A stretch of DNA of 64,000 nucleotides from an uncultured Lachnospiraceae bacterium (GCA_910579465.1 CAJTUB010000005.1:62001-126000), one strand, 5' to 3'. Shown: positions 41,221 to 50,469, counted from the stretch's first letter. Translations and numbers: made by a program. Notes: generated by a model not told the origin, from the letters alone.

Positions 41221-41624
41221 CTGCTGCTACATAATGACGGGCACACCATTGCAACAGATGTCTGGCAGACCCCGGAGGAAATCTCGGATAAGCTGACTGG
41301 CAATAATTTCACGCTGGGCTGTCTGTCTGCATTACATGAGAAATACGGGGATGACATTCATCTTCTATTTGACTGTTCTATCAGAGACGGCGACCTCGCT
41401 AAAGTACAAAACTATTTCGATACAGGTGTGATGGATGTCACTGAAAAAGAAGCTGATATTTACCAACAGATTCTTAAAGATACGGTTCCTCAGTTTAAGG
41501 AAGCCGGTGTAAGCCTGTTTATCTGGGACGAGGAACAGAACCAGTCTGTCGCCGGCTGGCTTGCCGACGCAGAAACGGTGAGCTGAAAGACTATGGACTT
41601 GATTTAGTGGATAAGCAGTATTAA
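41221..41624 (+). pseudogene. Decayed gene remnant (no start, 3' frameshift)
   Basis: From 41221 an open frame of 121 codons reads LLLHNDGHTIATDVWQTPEE, later KYGDDIHLLFDCSIRDGDL and VSLFIWDEEQNQSVAGWLAD, to a TGA at 41584. A one-base shift from 41580 continues sensibly as ELKDYGLDLVDKQY to TAA at 41624. No start codon or ribosome site precedes it, and the sequence before 41220 reads better on the opposite strand, so the 5' end was lost. The family is not recognised; it looks like accessory-element cargo. A terminator remains downstream. The rest of the gap 41163-41220 and 41625-41680 shows nothing firm. Confidence 0.7.
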
Positions 41625-41680
41625 CTGCAACAACAATGCTTAAAAATACGGAAAGGAAGCAGGCGGATATGACGTTCTTT

Positions 41681-41720
41681 GGCGGCTGCTCCCGGCTTAC
41701 GCCCGGAGCAGCCGCCTTTT
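41681..41720 (+). terminator. Terminator after the pseudogene
   Basis: GGCGGCTGCTCCCGG / CCGGAGCAGCCGCC stem (41681-41716), then TTTTATAAT. Confidence 0.75.
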
Positions 41721-41751
41721 ATAATATCCCCCTCAATTTGCAGCAAATTAT

Positions 41752-42483
41752 CTAAACCTTCTCCGTTCTGCTGACCTTGGCATCCGGCGATACCTCAAGC
41801 GTTTCGCTGTACTGGACCAGCTCTATTTCACACCCGTCCCCGATTGCAACGACCCGTCCGGAAACTCTTTGTGCTGTGACACCCTCCAGCGCGACGCTGT
41901 CCCCTTCAATGGATTCTTCTACACACAAAGAATCGCCTCCGCCCTTTTTCATTAAAGAAGAAAGCAATGGCAGCCTGACTCTTTTTTCCAGTTGGGAGTG
42001 TCCGTAAACTACTATCTTACTGCCGCCGATATTCTTGATTTTCGAATCATGCTTGAATTTTATTGTAATTTCTTCTGCATTCAAAAGTCCGCCGCACTTT
42101 ACTCTCCCGTCAATTTTAACCGTTTCCGCCTCGATATCACCTTTGACAGAGAGCCCCCCCGACGCAGTAAATGTTCCGCACTTAACGCTTCCGTTGCCTT
42201 CCATTCCTCCCGAACAGTTCATCCCTTTCTTTACTATAATATCTCCCCCGCAGGCAAAAGAACCGGATGTGGTAAGACTTTCTGCCCTTACCGCTTTCGA
42301 AAACCTGCTGCTGCCCGATGTCACAAACTCATTTTTACACTCGATTTCTTCCCCGCTTACGGAACCGGAGGAATGAAAGCTGCTGCACCGCACAAAACCG
42401 TCCAGCCGTCCGCTTCCGCTGGTCTTCACCCTGTCGTATTCCCCTGCTGCAATCTGTCCACTTCCTGAAATTGTCATATCCAT
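41752..42483 (-). CDS. Bactofilin-like polymer-forming protein
   Basis: 243 residues of short beta-helix repeats rich in SGS and GG turns (TISGSGQIAAGEYDRVKTSG, LTTSGSFACGGDIIVKK, FTASGGLSVKGDIEAETVKI), the pattern of bactofilins and YvlB/YhbE-type proteins, which self-assemble near the membrane. No signal peptide. It follows the YhbD-like regulator by one base on the same strand; in B. subtilis yhbD is likewise followed by the bactofilins yhbE and yhbF. A structural or envelope role is inferred. Confidence 0.82.
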   Translation of the reverse strand: MDMTISGSGQIAAGEYDRVKTSGSGRLDGFVRCSSFHSSGSVSGEEIECKNEFVTSGSSRFSKAVRAESLTTSGSFACGGDIIVKKGMNCSGGMEGNGSVKCGTFTASGGLSVKGDIEAETVKIDGRVKCGGLLNAEEITIKFKHDSKIKNIGGSKIVVYGHSQLEKRVRLPLLSSLMKKGGGDSLCVEESIEGDSVALEGVTAQRVSGRVVAIGDGCEIELVQYSETLEVSPDAKVSRTEKV

Positions 42484-42484
42484 A

Positions 42485-42886
42485 TTATAAGCTCCTCTCT
42501 TTTTTGTCTGCCAGTCCGAAAATCTCTCTTGTGATGTCTGCGCTGCTTCCGTCTCCGCGCTCCAAGCGCACTGACCTGATTTCGTTCAAATAAAATACCT
42601 TCTCACCAAATACCGTCCGGATAATGAGCGCCGCCTTCTGCTCTGATTCCTGGTTAAACTGCTTTGCCAGCTCATCCAGAGAATACTCGTCCTTCTGGCT
42701 CTGGATAAGCTCCACCCTCTCACAAATCCGCTGCCTTGGGAAAAACGTCTCCTGTCCGGTTGTCGTTGACTTTTTAATAAACCAGTCCTCCGGAATCAAT
42801 CCCTTCCGTTTCCAGCGGTACAGCGCGCCATAGGAAATGGAATAGCGTTCCAGCAGCTCCTTTTTTGAAATCAGCTCCTGTCCCAT
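42485..42886 (-). CDS. YhbD-like (DUF4004) MerR-type regulator
   Basis: 133 residues. The N-terminal helix-turn-helix is MerR-like (LISKKELLERYSISYGALYRWKRKGLIPEDWF), followed by PRQRICERVELIQSQKDEYSLDELAKQF; this matches YhbD. The ATG at 42886 has AAAGGAGGG right upstream and replaces a frame opening at 42913. The promoter carries two 13-bp palindromes (42907-42954) that are good candidates for its own operator. Cotranscribed with the bactofilin-like gene. Confidence 0.87.
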   Translation of the reverse strand: MGQELISKKELLERYSISYGALYRWKRKGLIPEDWFIKKSTTTGQETFFPRQRICERVELIQSQKDEYSLDELAKQFNQESEQKAALIIRTVFGEKVFYLNEIRSVRLERGDGSSADITREIFGLADKKERSL

Positions 42887-42906
42887 TCGCCCTCCTTTCT
42901 CCTTGT

Positions 42907-42954
42907 GTAACAATGTTACGATATCATTGTATCATAACAATGTTACACTGTCAA
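42907..42954 (-). promoter_or_regulatory. Promoter with twin palindromic operators for the YhbD-bactofilin operon
   Basis: Minus-strand TTGACA (42949-42954), 17-base spacer, TACAAT (42926-42931). Palindromes GTAACATTGTTAC (42907-42919) and GTAACATTGTTAT (42934-42946) flank the -10, with centres 27 bases apart. One fills the spacer and one covers the start region, the layout of a repressible promoter. Confidence 0.8.
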
Positions 42955-43071
42955 CCCCGACCAAGCTTAGGAATGCAAAAAAATGATAGCGCAGCACCGG
43001 AAAAAGCTGCTACGGCAGACGGACCTTGTGACGCCATCAGGAGGCTTAAAAACATAGGAGTAATGAACGAA

Positions 43072-43100
43072 TTGTATTTGCCTCCTCGATATGGTAAAAT
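43072..43100 (+). promoter_or_regulatory. Sigma-70 promoter of the zinc-ribbon protein gene
   Basis: TTGTAT (43072-43077), 17-base spacer, TAAAAT (43095-43100). Confidence 0.65.
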
Positions 43101-43123
43101 GAGGCCATTAAGGAGGCAATCAT

Positions 43124-44443
43124 ATGGCATATAATTTGAAGGATAATTGGAATCAATTCAAGAAAGTTACGGCACAGTTAGTAAATGAGCGCCATTACAG
43201 CGCGTCCTGCCAGAGTTGGAACAATGATATGACTGACTTAGTCAATGAATACAAGCAGGAAGAGATGGCATGGTACAATAGCCCGCAAATTACAGAAAAC
43301 GGATTTATGACGACGACACAGAATCTGTGGTATACGCATTATCTCAATAAAAAGCGGCTTATAGCGCTCGGATTGACGGCACATTATGATTACATAGAAC
43401 CTACAGAATATGTGAAGGCCGAGAACCGGCGTTATCCGTATTGGGACTATAGCCACGACGGTAAAAATTTAATCTGCAAAATCAGCGATGAAATGAATTA
43501 TAGAAAGGTTTTTTATGACGGAAACCGCTGTGTATGGTCGGATGAGAGGAGAAAATCACCGGGAGAATTCTATATAATCCAGTCCAAAAGCATGAACGGC
43601 AATTATATCTGTCCGAGCTGCGGCTGGGAAGGTACACTGGAATGTTTTGTAGACGGCTGTGACTACTGTCAGACGAAATTTCATATTGAAGATTTGAAGC
43701 AGAAGGTTTCCTCCGTATATAGTCCGGGGGATTGGACGCAGCACAGGGACGGTTTTACGATTCATAAAAATTTTGTGCCTATGTATGTGGTTCTTTCTAT
43801 TATTGTAGTTGCACTTTTAGCGATTGGAATTAATAAGGGTGGGGCTATGATGACGCTGACTCCACTGCTTGCATTCGGTGTGATGATGGCATTCATGATG
43901 ATTTTTATAGGAAAAAAGTCAAAGGAGAGCATGGCAGAGGGGCCTGCCAAGACAAACCAGACGCTTGAAAACATACGAAGTGTGGACAAACATTTCTCAT
44001 TAGAGTCTTTAATCGGAAATCTCTCCAACAAGCTGCTCAGTATCTGCTATGCGGGTTCGGCGGAGGAAATCGGGCCGTTTGCAGTATGCGATATGACGGC
44101 GCTCATCGCAAGGTATCGTGGAGTGATTGATTGTAAACTGTTGGAATGCGTTCTGATGGATTATCAGACAGACGGTTATTTCCAGCATTTGCAGGTAAAG
44201 GTCGGGATGATGCTGACCAAATACGAAAACAGCAAGGTGCGTCAGGAGAAAACTTACTTGAAGCTTAGTCTTATCAAAAGTATCAATGCACTGACGCAAA
44301 GTATCAACGACGTAAACGTATATCGCTGCAGCTCCTGCGGCGCAAGTCTGTCACTGCTAAACGGCGGCAGATGTGAATATTGCGGACAAGGTTTGGATTT
44401 AAAGGAATATGACTGGGTGATTGAAGGATACCAATGTGAATAA
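43124..44443 (+). CDS. Zinc-ribbon membrane protein with Tim44-like domain
   Basis: 439 residues. A zinc ribbon near residues 163-185 (CPSCGWEG ... CDYCQ), two hydrophobic helices (about 220-242 and 248-265), a helical region resembling a Tim44-like domain (LIGNLSNKLLSICYAGSAEE to about residue 390), and a second zinc ribbon at the C-terminus (CSSCGASLS ... CEYCGQGL). The ribosome site AAGGAGG precedes the ATG. Function unknown; it sits between the bactofilin cluster and a bidirectional terminator, with its own promoter. Confidence 0.75.
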   Translation: MAYNLKDNWNQFKKVTAQLVNERHYSASCQSWNNDMTDLVNEYKQEEMAWYNSPQITENGFMTTTQNLWYTHYLNKKRLIALGLTAHYDYIEPTEYVKAENRRYPYWDYSHDGKNLICKISDEMNYRKVFYDGNRCVWSDERRKSPGEFYIIQSKSMNGNYICPSCGWEGTLECFVDGCDYCQTKFHIEDLKQKVSSVYSPGDWTQHRDGFTIHKNFVPMYVVLSIIVVALLAIGINKGGAMMTLTPLLAFGVMMAFMMIFIGKKSKESMAEGPAKTNQTLENIRSVDKHFSLESLIGNLSNKLLSICYAGSAEEIGPFAVCDMTALIARYRGVIDCKLLECVLMDYQTDGYFQHLQVKVGMMLTKYENSKVRQEKTYLKLSLIKSINALTQSINDVNVYRCSSCGASLSLLNGGRCEYCGQGLDLKEYDWVIEGYQCE

Positions 44444-44550
44444 GAGGTACATCTCTATAGAATCGCTCATACGGACATATGCGACAGGGTCTTGAAACAG
44501 AGCATCATGCGCAATGACAATGTACTGGCAGAACATGGTATTTCCTACGA

Positions 44551-44588
44551 AAAAAAGAGCGGTCCCTTCCGGGCATCCGCTCTTTTCC
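44551..44588. terminator. Bidirectional terminator
   Basis: AAAGAGCGG (44554-44562) pairs with CCGCTCTTT (44577-44585), with T-runs on both strands. It ends both the zinc-ribbon gene and the convergent esterase gene. Confidence 0.88.
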
Positions 44589-44618
44589 TATCTTATTTCC
44601 TATTTCATTTCCTATGGT

Positions 44619-45668
44619 TTACTGGAATACAAGCTGTGCAAAATTATAAAAGCCAAGATTCCATACACCAAAGTCATGGGCGCCACTTACCGTCTGCCAC
44701 ATAAAGTTCTCTCCTTCGGTCAGCTTATCTGTCAGGGCATCCAGTCCGGTCACTGCCCCTCTCGCACTTGCAAGCGCTGTTCCGTCACTCAGGCCGCAGA
44801 TGTTATAGAAATAATGAATGTCATACTCCTCAAAATTTTTCAGCTTCTCAGCTATCGTTGCTGCTGTATTGCTTGTCGGCGCTGCCGAGAACGCTCCGAA
44901 GTAGCTCATAATATCGAGACATTCACATAAGCCGATATTGATTGTCTGCATTCCTCCCATGGAAAGCCCCGCCATAGCACGATGGTCACGGGCTGCCGTC
45001 AGATCGTACCCGTCTGCGCTATACTCTGCATAGGTTGCGTAATTCGCATCTATGTATGGAATCAAATCATTCCTGAGCTCCTGTCCGAACACATAAAAGG
45101 AATTAAAGTTTGAACCCGTGCTTGCATGATTCGCACTGGAACGGCCATTCGGCACTACTACAATAAACGGCTTTGCTTCGCCGTAATAAATCAGATTATC
45201 TAATGAAAGCTTTACCGTAGAAAAGGTGTTATGCATTCCCCATTCCTTCTCATCTCCGCCAATACCATGCATCAGATAAAGCACATCGTACTGCTTCTCC
45301 TCATCATACTCCGGTGGCAGATATACATAGGCATGCTTTGTAATCTCTGCGCCATCCCCGAAATAATCATGCGTCTGATATTCGATATACTCTACCTTTC
45401 CCAAAGACTCCTTATTAAGCTTCTTGTAAACCTCCGGAATATCCGCATCCTCAATCTTTGCCGGCGCCTTCGTCGGCTCCGGTGTCGCCGTCGGCTTTGG
45501 TGTTGGTGTCGGCGTTACGGTTGCCGTCGGCTCTATGGTCGGTGTTACAGTTGCCGTTGGAGGCTCCGTTACTTTTGAATCTCCTTCCTCTGCACTTTTG
45601 CACGCTGCCATACCGGCAAGCAGTGCCAGACAGCATACACCTGCTGCTGCTCTCCGTATCCTTCTCAT
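44619..45668 (-). CDS. Secreted CE1-type esterase lipoprotein (feruloyl/acetyl-xylan)
   Basis: 349 residues. Lipobox MAAC (cysteine near residue 21), a Thr/Pro/Glu linker to about residue 70, then an alpha/beta-hydrolase of the CE1/esterase-D type: VLYLMHGIGGDEKEW, AGLSMGGMQTINIG (nucleophile Ser) and SGAHDFGVWNLG (His). Such enzymes remove ferulate or acetate side chains from xylan. The ATG at 45668 follows AAAGGGG; 42 earlier codons lie across the -10 region. It lies downstream of the GH10 xylanase on the same strand with its own promoter. Confidence 0.9.
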   Translation of the reverse strand: MRRIRRAAAGVCCLALLAGMAACKSAEEGDSKVTEPPTATVTPTIEPTATVTPTPTPKPTATPEPTKAPAKIEDADIPEVYKKLNKESLGKVEYIEYQTHDYFGDGAEITKHAYVYLPPEYDEEKQYDVLYLMHGIGGDEKEWGMHNTFSTVKLSLDNLIYYGEAKPFIVVVPNGRSSANHASTGSNFNSFYVFGQELRNDLIPYIDANYATYAEYSADGYDLTAARDHRAMAGLSMGGMQTINIGLCECLDIMSYFGAFSAAPTSNTAATIAEKLKNFEEYDIHYFYNICGLSDGTALASARGAVTGLDALTDKLTEGENFMWQTVSGAHDFGVWNLGFYNFAQLVFQ

Positions 45669-45762
45669 TGTAATTCCCCTTTCTTTTTCTTCTCTTTTTC
45701 CTGCCGCCTTTTCCCCGAACCAAAGCTTCCTCCGGTCAGGCTTCTGAGCGGCATTCAATTTC

Positions 45763-45790
45763 ATTATACTGCATTTCACCCGGTTGTCAA
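45763..45790 (-). promoter_or_regulatory. Sigma-70 promoter of the CE1 lipoprotein gene
   Basis: TTGACA (45785-45790), 16-base spacer, TATAAT (45763-45768). It lies between the xylanase stop and the esterase start. Confidence 0.8.
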
Positions 45791-45850
45791 GCAAATGCAG
45801 CCTTGTATTCCTACATTTTCAGGAAGCCGCAGAAATTCAGGGCTCTACAG

Positions 45851-47272
45851 CTATTCCGCCTGCTGTAAGGCCTCCAGCACCTCGTAATACGCATCCTTTT
45901 TCCTGTAATCCTCATCAAACAGACCACAGTACGGACCATTCATCTTATAGCTGTAATTCTCCTTATCCATCCACGGATTGTCATTCAGTCCCCAGATGGA
46001 AATATTGGTGATTAATGTTTCCTCTGCATTCAGCTCTGCATACATCTGAAACAGCTTCCCGTAAAACTCCGCATGCTCCGCCTTCCGCTCCTGGTCGTAG
46101 TTACGGACTGCCATTTCCGTTACATGCACCTCTACGCCAAGGTCATGGTACTTTAAGACTGCCTCCCGGATCCGTCCGATGTCCTCCGGATTCATGCACC
46201 CCTCCTGTACGCCATAGCCGCCGATATAGCTCTGCATACCGACGCCCTCACAAAGCTTCCGGTAATTCCCGTCAGCATCCTTTGCATAGCTGTTGATGCT
46301 CTTTACCAAAGCACAGATGGCATCCCTCTTTTCCGGGAAAAATGTATTATAATCATTATAAAACAGCGTAATGCTGACGTCCGGATTTTCCTTTTGCAGC
46401 TTTTCTACCGTATTTTTCGCATAAAGGAACGAAAGCTCTACATAATCGTGACCAATAATATTATAAAACTGGTTCTTGACACCGCTGCGCAGGGTCCTGA
46501 TATGGCGTGCGTCCGAAGCGTCATAATCCGCCGTACTGTCACCGACCGCCTCATTCACAACATCCCAGCAGTATACCACGCCCGGGAACTCTGTCTCGAA
46601 ATGTGTAATTACCTTCTCAATATAATACTGTAACCGTATCTTCATTGTTTCCGTATCTACATACGGACCGTTATTAGTATAGCCCTCACGGAAAAACCAA
46701 TCGCTCATATAGGCATCCCATACAAGCACATGGCCACGGACTCCGATTCCCAGAAGCTCGGCCAAAGATACAATCGCATCTGCCTGGGTGTAATTCATCA
46801 CCGGCATGCCGTCCGAGCTCCACTGGGACGCCTTCTGGTCCAGCAGGGAATAGGCCTTCATTTCATTTGCCGCCGTAATACTATTAAAGTCATCCATCAG
46901 CATCATCTTAAACGTCAGGTCACGGATGGTATAGGCACTTGCCACTGTACCAAAGCTAAAGCCAAGCTTCGCTGCCGCCTCCATAATGGTTCCTTCTGCC
47001 TGCGGGTCCGGCTCCTTCGTCGGCTCCGGTGTCGCGGTTGCCTCTGGCGCCTTTGTCGGCTCTTTGGTCGCTTCCGGCTTCTTCGTCGGCTCCACGGTAG
47101 CCTCCGGCTTCTTTGTTGCATCCGGCTCCTTCGTCGGCTCCGGTGTCAACGTCACCTCCGGCTCCTTGTCATTTCCGTTTACCGGCTTTCCCTGGCTGCT
47201 GCACGCAGCCGTACCGCAAAGCAGCATCATACAGCATACCCCCGCTATCAGCTTTTGAAACATCCTTCTCAT
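45851..47272 (-). CDS. GH10 endo-1,4-beta-xylanase lipoprotein
   Basis: 473 residues. Signal peptide with lipobox TAAC (cysteine near 24), then a linker of repeated seven-residue units (PTKKPEA, PTKEPDA) to about residue 95. GH10 catalytic domain: FNSITAANEMK, HVLVWDAYMSDWFF, the acid/base YCWDVVNEAVGD (near residue 250), and the nucleophile VHVTEMAVRNYD (near 390). It cleaves xylan at the cell surface. Upstream lies a MarR regulator, downstream the CE1 esterase: a small xylan-degradation cluster. GGAG precedes the ATG. Confidence 0.94.
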   Translation of the reverse strand: MRRMFQKLIAGVCCMMLLCGTAACSSQGKPVNGNDKEPEVTLTPEPTKEPDATKKPEATVEPTKKPEATKEPTKAPEATATPEPTKEPDPQAEGTIMEAAAKLGFSFGTVASAYTIRDLTFKMMLMDDFNSITAANEMKAYSLLDQKASQWSSDGMPVMNYTQADAIVSLAELLGIGVRGHVLVWDAYMSDWFFREGYTNNGPYVDTETMKIRLQYYIEKVITHFETEFPGVVYCWDVVNEAVGDSTADYDASDARHIRTLRSGVKNQFYNIIGHDYVELSFLYAKNTVEKLQKENPDVSITLFYNDYNTFFPEKRDAICALVKSINSYAKDADGNYRKLCEGVGMQSYIGGYGVQEGCMNPEDIGRIREAVLKYHDLGVEVHVTEMAVRNYDQERKAEHAEFYGKLFQMYAELNAEETLITNISIWGLNDNPWMDKENYSYKMNGPYCGLFDEDYRKKDAYYEVLEALQQAE

Positions 47273-47336
47273 TGCATTACTCCTTCTCTCTTTACGGATT
47301 TCTACAGAGTGTAGCTCAGAAAGCGAACTCTGTGCT

Positions 47337-47756
47337 TTACTTCAGATTTTCTGTAATACGCTCCAACAGCGCTATCAGCTGCTTCCTTTCCTCTTCTGTA
47401 AACCCCTGATAGCTTCTCTGTTCTACCTCCTGCACAATCTCACCCACCTTTTCCGCAAGCTGCCGTCCGTTTTCCGTCAGATAAATCCGGTACGCCCGCT
47501 TGCCGCCGGAAACATGTGTCGTCTCCTTCCGTATTAAGCCCTTTTTCTCCATATTAGCCAACAGCACCGCCATCGTTGCAGGCTCGACATGACAAAGCTC
47601 TGCCAGCTCCTTCTGCAGACAGCCCTCACGGGAACGAAGCCATGACAAAACCTTTGGCTGTCCCGGGGACAGGTCCAGCTTCCGAAATTCCATCCAGGTA
47701 CTTTTCCCATGTGCCGCTGATGTCTCAATTAAAGCCATATGTAACTGTTTTCCCAT
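47337..47756 (-). CDS. MarR-family regulator
   Basis: 139 residues with a winged helix: LSPGQPKVLSWLRSREGCLQKELAELCHVEPATMAVLLANMEKKGLI, then a wing and EERKQLIALLERITENL dimer helix. MarR proteins respond to phenolic ligands, so a link to ferulate release by the neighbouring esterases is attractive but only inferred. It starts right after its promoter and a palindrome (47845-47860); it ends 64 bases before the xylanase gene, which may be cotranscribed. Confidence 0.88.
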   Translation of the reverse strand: MGKQLHMALIETSAAHGKSTWMEFRKLDLSPGQPKVLSWLRSREGCLQKELAELCHVEPATMAVLLANMEKKGLIRKETTHVSGGKRAYRIYLTENGRQLAEKVGEIVQEVEQRSYQGFTEEERKQLIALLERITENLK

Positions 47757-47844
47757 GGTTCCTCCTGTGCGCAGGGCTCCTTATCTTCTGATAATCCCCA
47801 TATTCCATCACTCTTCCGGCAGCACCGCTGCCAGGCTGTACTCT

Positions 47845-47884
47845 TAACTAATATCAATTATACCCGGTTTCCTCCCTCTGTCAA
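47845..47884 (-). promoter_or_regulatory. Promoter and palindromic operator of the MarR gene
   Basis: Minus-strand TTGACA (47879-47884), 16-base spacer, TATAAT (47857-47862). The imperfect palindrome TAACTAATATCAATTA (47845-47860; 12 of 16 positions symmetric) overlaps the start, suggesting autoregulation. Confidence 0.65.
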
Positions 47885-47937
47885 GCTGTTTCTAAGCTCT
47901 CGCTCCGCTATAATTTTGTAAAAAATAACGAAACAGC

Positions 47938-49416
47938 CTAAAGCTCTCCCATGAAGCGAAGTGCCTTTTCCTCCTGCTGTTTTATCTCTTCTATATAGCT
48001 GCATACCTTTTCCCGCACACTGCTATCTGCCAGTTTAGAAAGGCTGCCGTCCATATCACGGGAATCACCGAACAGTTCCTGCATCCTGCCTGTTACCTCC
48101 TTTACCCTGGAAAAGAGCGCTGCAAGCTCCCGGTACTTTACAGCTGTTTCTTTTGTTCCCGTCAATACCTCCTGCTCCGCCAGTCCTCTGAAATACGCCG
48201 CCGCAGAGCCGCTCCCGTCAGACAGACAGTACATCGCATCATTCTGGCAAAGCATTCTTCCAAACAATACGGAATCGTTTCCCCCGGCATGAAACCACCT
48301 CTCCTCCAAAAGCATTTTCTTCCATGCATCAAATGCTTTGATTCCCTTACAGTAATTTCCTTCCTTTCTTCCGGTCATTACCAGGACAGCGTTCTTTACA
48401 ATATCTTTTACAGAAAGCCTTTCCGCTGCAATCGCTCCCATACACATGACAACATGGGTATCCGTGTTTTCCCACCAGTTACTGCAGATGAAATACCCGC
48501 TGTCATCTGTCTGGACACTTCCCGCAAACATCGGCTCCTTCTGGAAAAGGTTCCAGCCAAGCAGAGTATTCCCGTTATCCCGGTAGCCCGTAATAATACA
48601 AGCCTCCGGCGGTCCGATAATTCCCAGCGCAATACAAGGATACCCCTCATCCACATGCTTCCGGATAAACCGGATAAACTCCTCCTTTGTTGTCTCCTTG
48701 TTTCTCTCCAGCATGTCAAACTCACGCCCCAATGCCTCCACGCCGAGACGATAAACATCATTCGACTCCCGGAAGGTATGGTAGACATCAACGTTTCCTA
48801 AATCCCAGTCCTCTTCATTCCATGTAAAACGGAATGCGGCACCGCAGGATACCATGGAAAAAGCGTACTCCACATCCTCTCCCAGATAATCCGCACACGC
48901 CTTTAAGCACATCGGGAACGGCGTATTGCCGCCATAAGTCCCCCATGCAATCTCCGGAACCCCGTACAAAACCGTACTGTCATTATCCTTATACTTTTCT
49001 GTTTTCATTTCAATATCGCTTCTTCGCTCTTTTTGCTTCAGGAACCGGATTCCGTACACACCTGTTACCAGCTCTTCCTTTCCCATCAGGGGTCTTGCTT
49101 TGCGAAAGGCATACGGCGTGCTGCCCGTAATCGCCTTAAATGCACGCGTATAGCTTTCATGGCTGGAAAAGCCATACTGCAGCGCTATCTCAAGCACTGT
49201 CTTCTCCGAATGAAGCAGTTCAAATGCAGAGACACAGATTTTCCTTACCCGCACATAATGAGCAAGGGAATCGCCGGTATTCCTGCGGAAAAAGTCCCGT
49301 ATATGGGCATACGAATACCCTACGCTTCTCTCCAATGCCTCATAGTCTATCTTTTCTTCCTTCAAATGTCTTTCAATATAAGCGATAACAGCATGTGTCG
49401 GTACTGAATAACTCAT
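47938..49416 (-). CDS. AraC-family regulator fused to a BtrH-like domain
   Basis: 492 residues. Residues 10-110 are two AraC helix-turn-helix units (YSYAHIRDFFRRNTGDSLAHY, LEIALQYGFSSHESYTRAF). Residues 150-330 form a papain/butirosin-H-like region: GGNTPFPMCLKACADYLG, AFSMVSCGAAFRFTW, and PPEACIITGYRDNGNTLLGW, with a candidate cysteine in SCGAAF. The rest is helical. The same region exists as a separate protein at 23744-24655, next to another AraC gene. It is divergent from the cytoplasmic esterase gene and may control it. Confidence 0.82.
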   Translation of the reverse strand: MSYSVPTHAVIAYIERHLKEEKIDYEALERSVGYSYAHIRDFFRRNTGDSLAHYVRVRKICVSAFELLHSEKTVLEIALQYGFSSHESYTRAFKAITGSTPYAFRKARPLMGKEELVTGVYGIRFLKQKERRSDIEMKTEKYKDNDSTVLYGVPEIAWGTYGGNTPFPMCLKACADYLGEDVEYAFSMVSCGAAFRFTWNEEDWDLGNVDVYHTFRESNDVYRLGVEALGREFDMLERNKETTKEEFIRFIRKHVDEGYPCIALGIIGPPEACIITGYRDNGNTLLGWNLFQKEPMFAGSVQTDDSGYFICSNWWENTDTHVVMCMGAIAAERLSVKDIVKNAVLVMTGRKEGNYCKGIKAFDAWKKMLLEERWFHAGGNDSVLFGRMLCQNDAMYCLSDGSGSAAAYFRGLAEQEVLTGTKETAVKYRELAALFSRVKEVTGRMQELFGDSRDMDGSLSKLADSSVREKVCSYIEEIKQQEEKALRFMGEL

Positions 49417-49587
49417 CCTGGATTTCCTTTCTTACAGTTGCCATAGTTACCAAGGTTTCCTTCATTGTGGTGTAAGCTTAGTATACACCATAACAAACAA
49501 CTTTTCTTGCCTTTTTTTGAGGAAGAAAAAACTTTCTTACGCCTCAGGAAACGACCTGCAAAATACGAAATTGAAAGAAAAGATTTC

Positions 49588-49616
49588 TTGACTTTTCCAC
49601 CTTCTTGCGGTATCGT
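49588..49616 (+). promoter_or_regulatory. Possible promoter of the cytoplasmic esterase gene
   Basis: TTGACT (49588-49593), 17-base spacer, TATCGT (49611-49616). It is weak at the -10, consistent with activator control by the divergent AraC. Confidence 0.5.
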
Positions 49617-49671
49617 TAATTTATAGACTCGTTAGCTTTCTAACTTGCAAAATGTAAAGGAGGTTTCTGTT

Positions 49672-50469
49672 ATGTTTGATTACCATACCCCGGACGGATT
49701 CGATAAGAAAAATCCGTCTCATGCCCCTTGGAATGTGAGTACCGTTACCTATCCTTCCAAAACCACCGGGACGGACCGGCTTTTTACCCTGATCCTGCCG
49801 CCGGACTATACGACGGAAAAGACCTATCCGGTGCTTTACCTTCTGCACGGCATCGGCGGCGACCACAAGGAATGGCTTTACGGTGAGCCTGCCGACGTTA
49901 TCGGCAACCTTGTTGCTGCAGGCGATGCAAAGGAAATGATTGTTGTCATTCCGAATGTCCGTGCCGCTGCAGACGACAGCATTCCGGCGGAGGTCATTTC
50001 CCCGGAAAATATCGCTGCCTTTGACAATTTCATCAACGACCTGACGAATGACCTGATGCCGTATATCAAGGCGCACTATTCGATAAAAACCGGACGCGAA
50101 AATACCGCTATCGCCGGACTTTCGATGGGCGGCAGGGAATCTCTTTTCATCGGCTTTACCCTGTCGGATACCTTCGGCTATATCGGTGCCTTCAGCCCGG
50201 CTCCGGGACTGCTTCCGACGCCTGCCCTGAACTATCCGGGACAGTTTTCGGAAGAGGAGTTTACGATACCGGAAGGTGCCCCGGTTCCGTACCTCATTAT
50301 GATTTGCAACGGAGAGCAGGACGACATCGTGCACAGGATTGCTGCTTATTATGAAGAAACCCTGACAAAGAACGGCATTGAGCATCTTTACTACACGATG
50401 CCGGGCGGTCACGACTTTACGGTCTGGAAAAACGGGCTTTTCCACTTTGCGAAGCAGATTTTCAAGTAG
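49672..50469 (+). CDS. Cytoplasmic CE1-like esterase
   Basis: 265 residues, no signal peptide. Alpha/beta-hydrolase of the CE1/esterase-D type: VLYLLHGIGGDHKEW, AGLSMGGRESLFIG (nucleophile Ser) and MPGGHDFTVWKNG (His), the same motifs as in the secreted esterase at 44619-45668. It probably de-esterifies imported oligosaccharides. The ATG at 49672 has AAAGGAGG upstream; an earlier ATG at 49645 lacks one. The next gene follows by 24 bases. Confidence 0.9.
   Translation: MFDYHTPDGFDKKNPSHAPWNVSTVTYPSKTTGTDRLFTLILPPDYTTEKTYPVLYLLHGIGGDHKEWLYGEPADVIGNLVAAGDAKEMIVVIPNVRAAADDSIPAEVISPENIAAFDNFINDLTNDLMPYIKAHYSIKTGRENTAIAGLSMGGRESLFIGFTLSDTFGYIGAFSPAPGLLPTPALNYPGQFSEEEFTIPEGAPVPYLIMICNGEQDDIVHRIAAYYEETLTKNGIEHLYYTMPGGHDFTVWKNGLFHFAKQIFK

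Noticed and set aside
44444..44550. Possible short coding remnant after the zinc-ribbon gene
   Set aside because: Frames are short and without a ribosome site or recognisable sequence.
46980..47165. Repeated short DNA units in the xylanase gene
   Set aside because: They encode a Pro/Thr/Lys linker in frame; not a CRISPR array or intergenic repeat.
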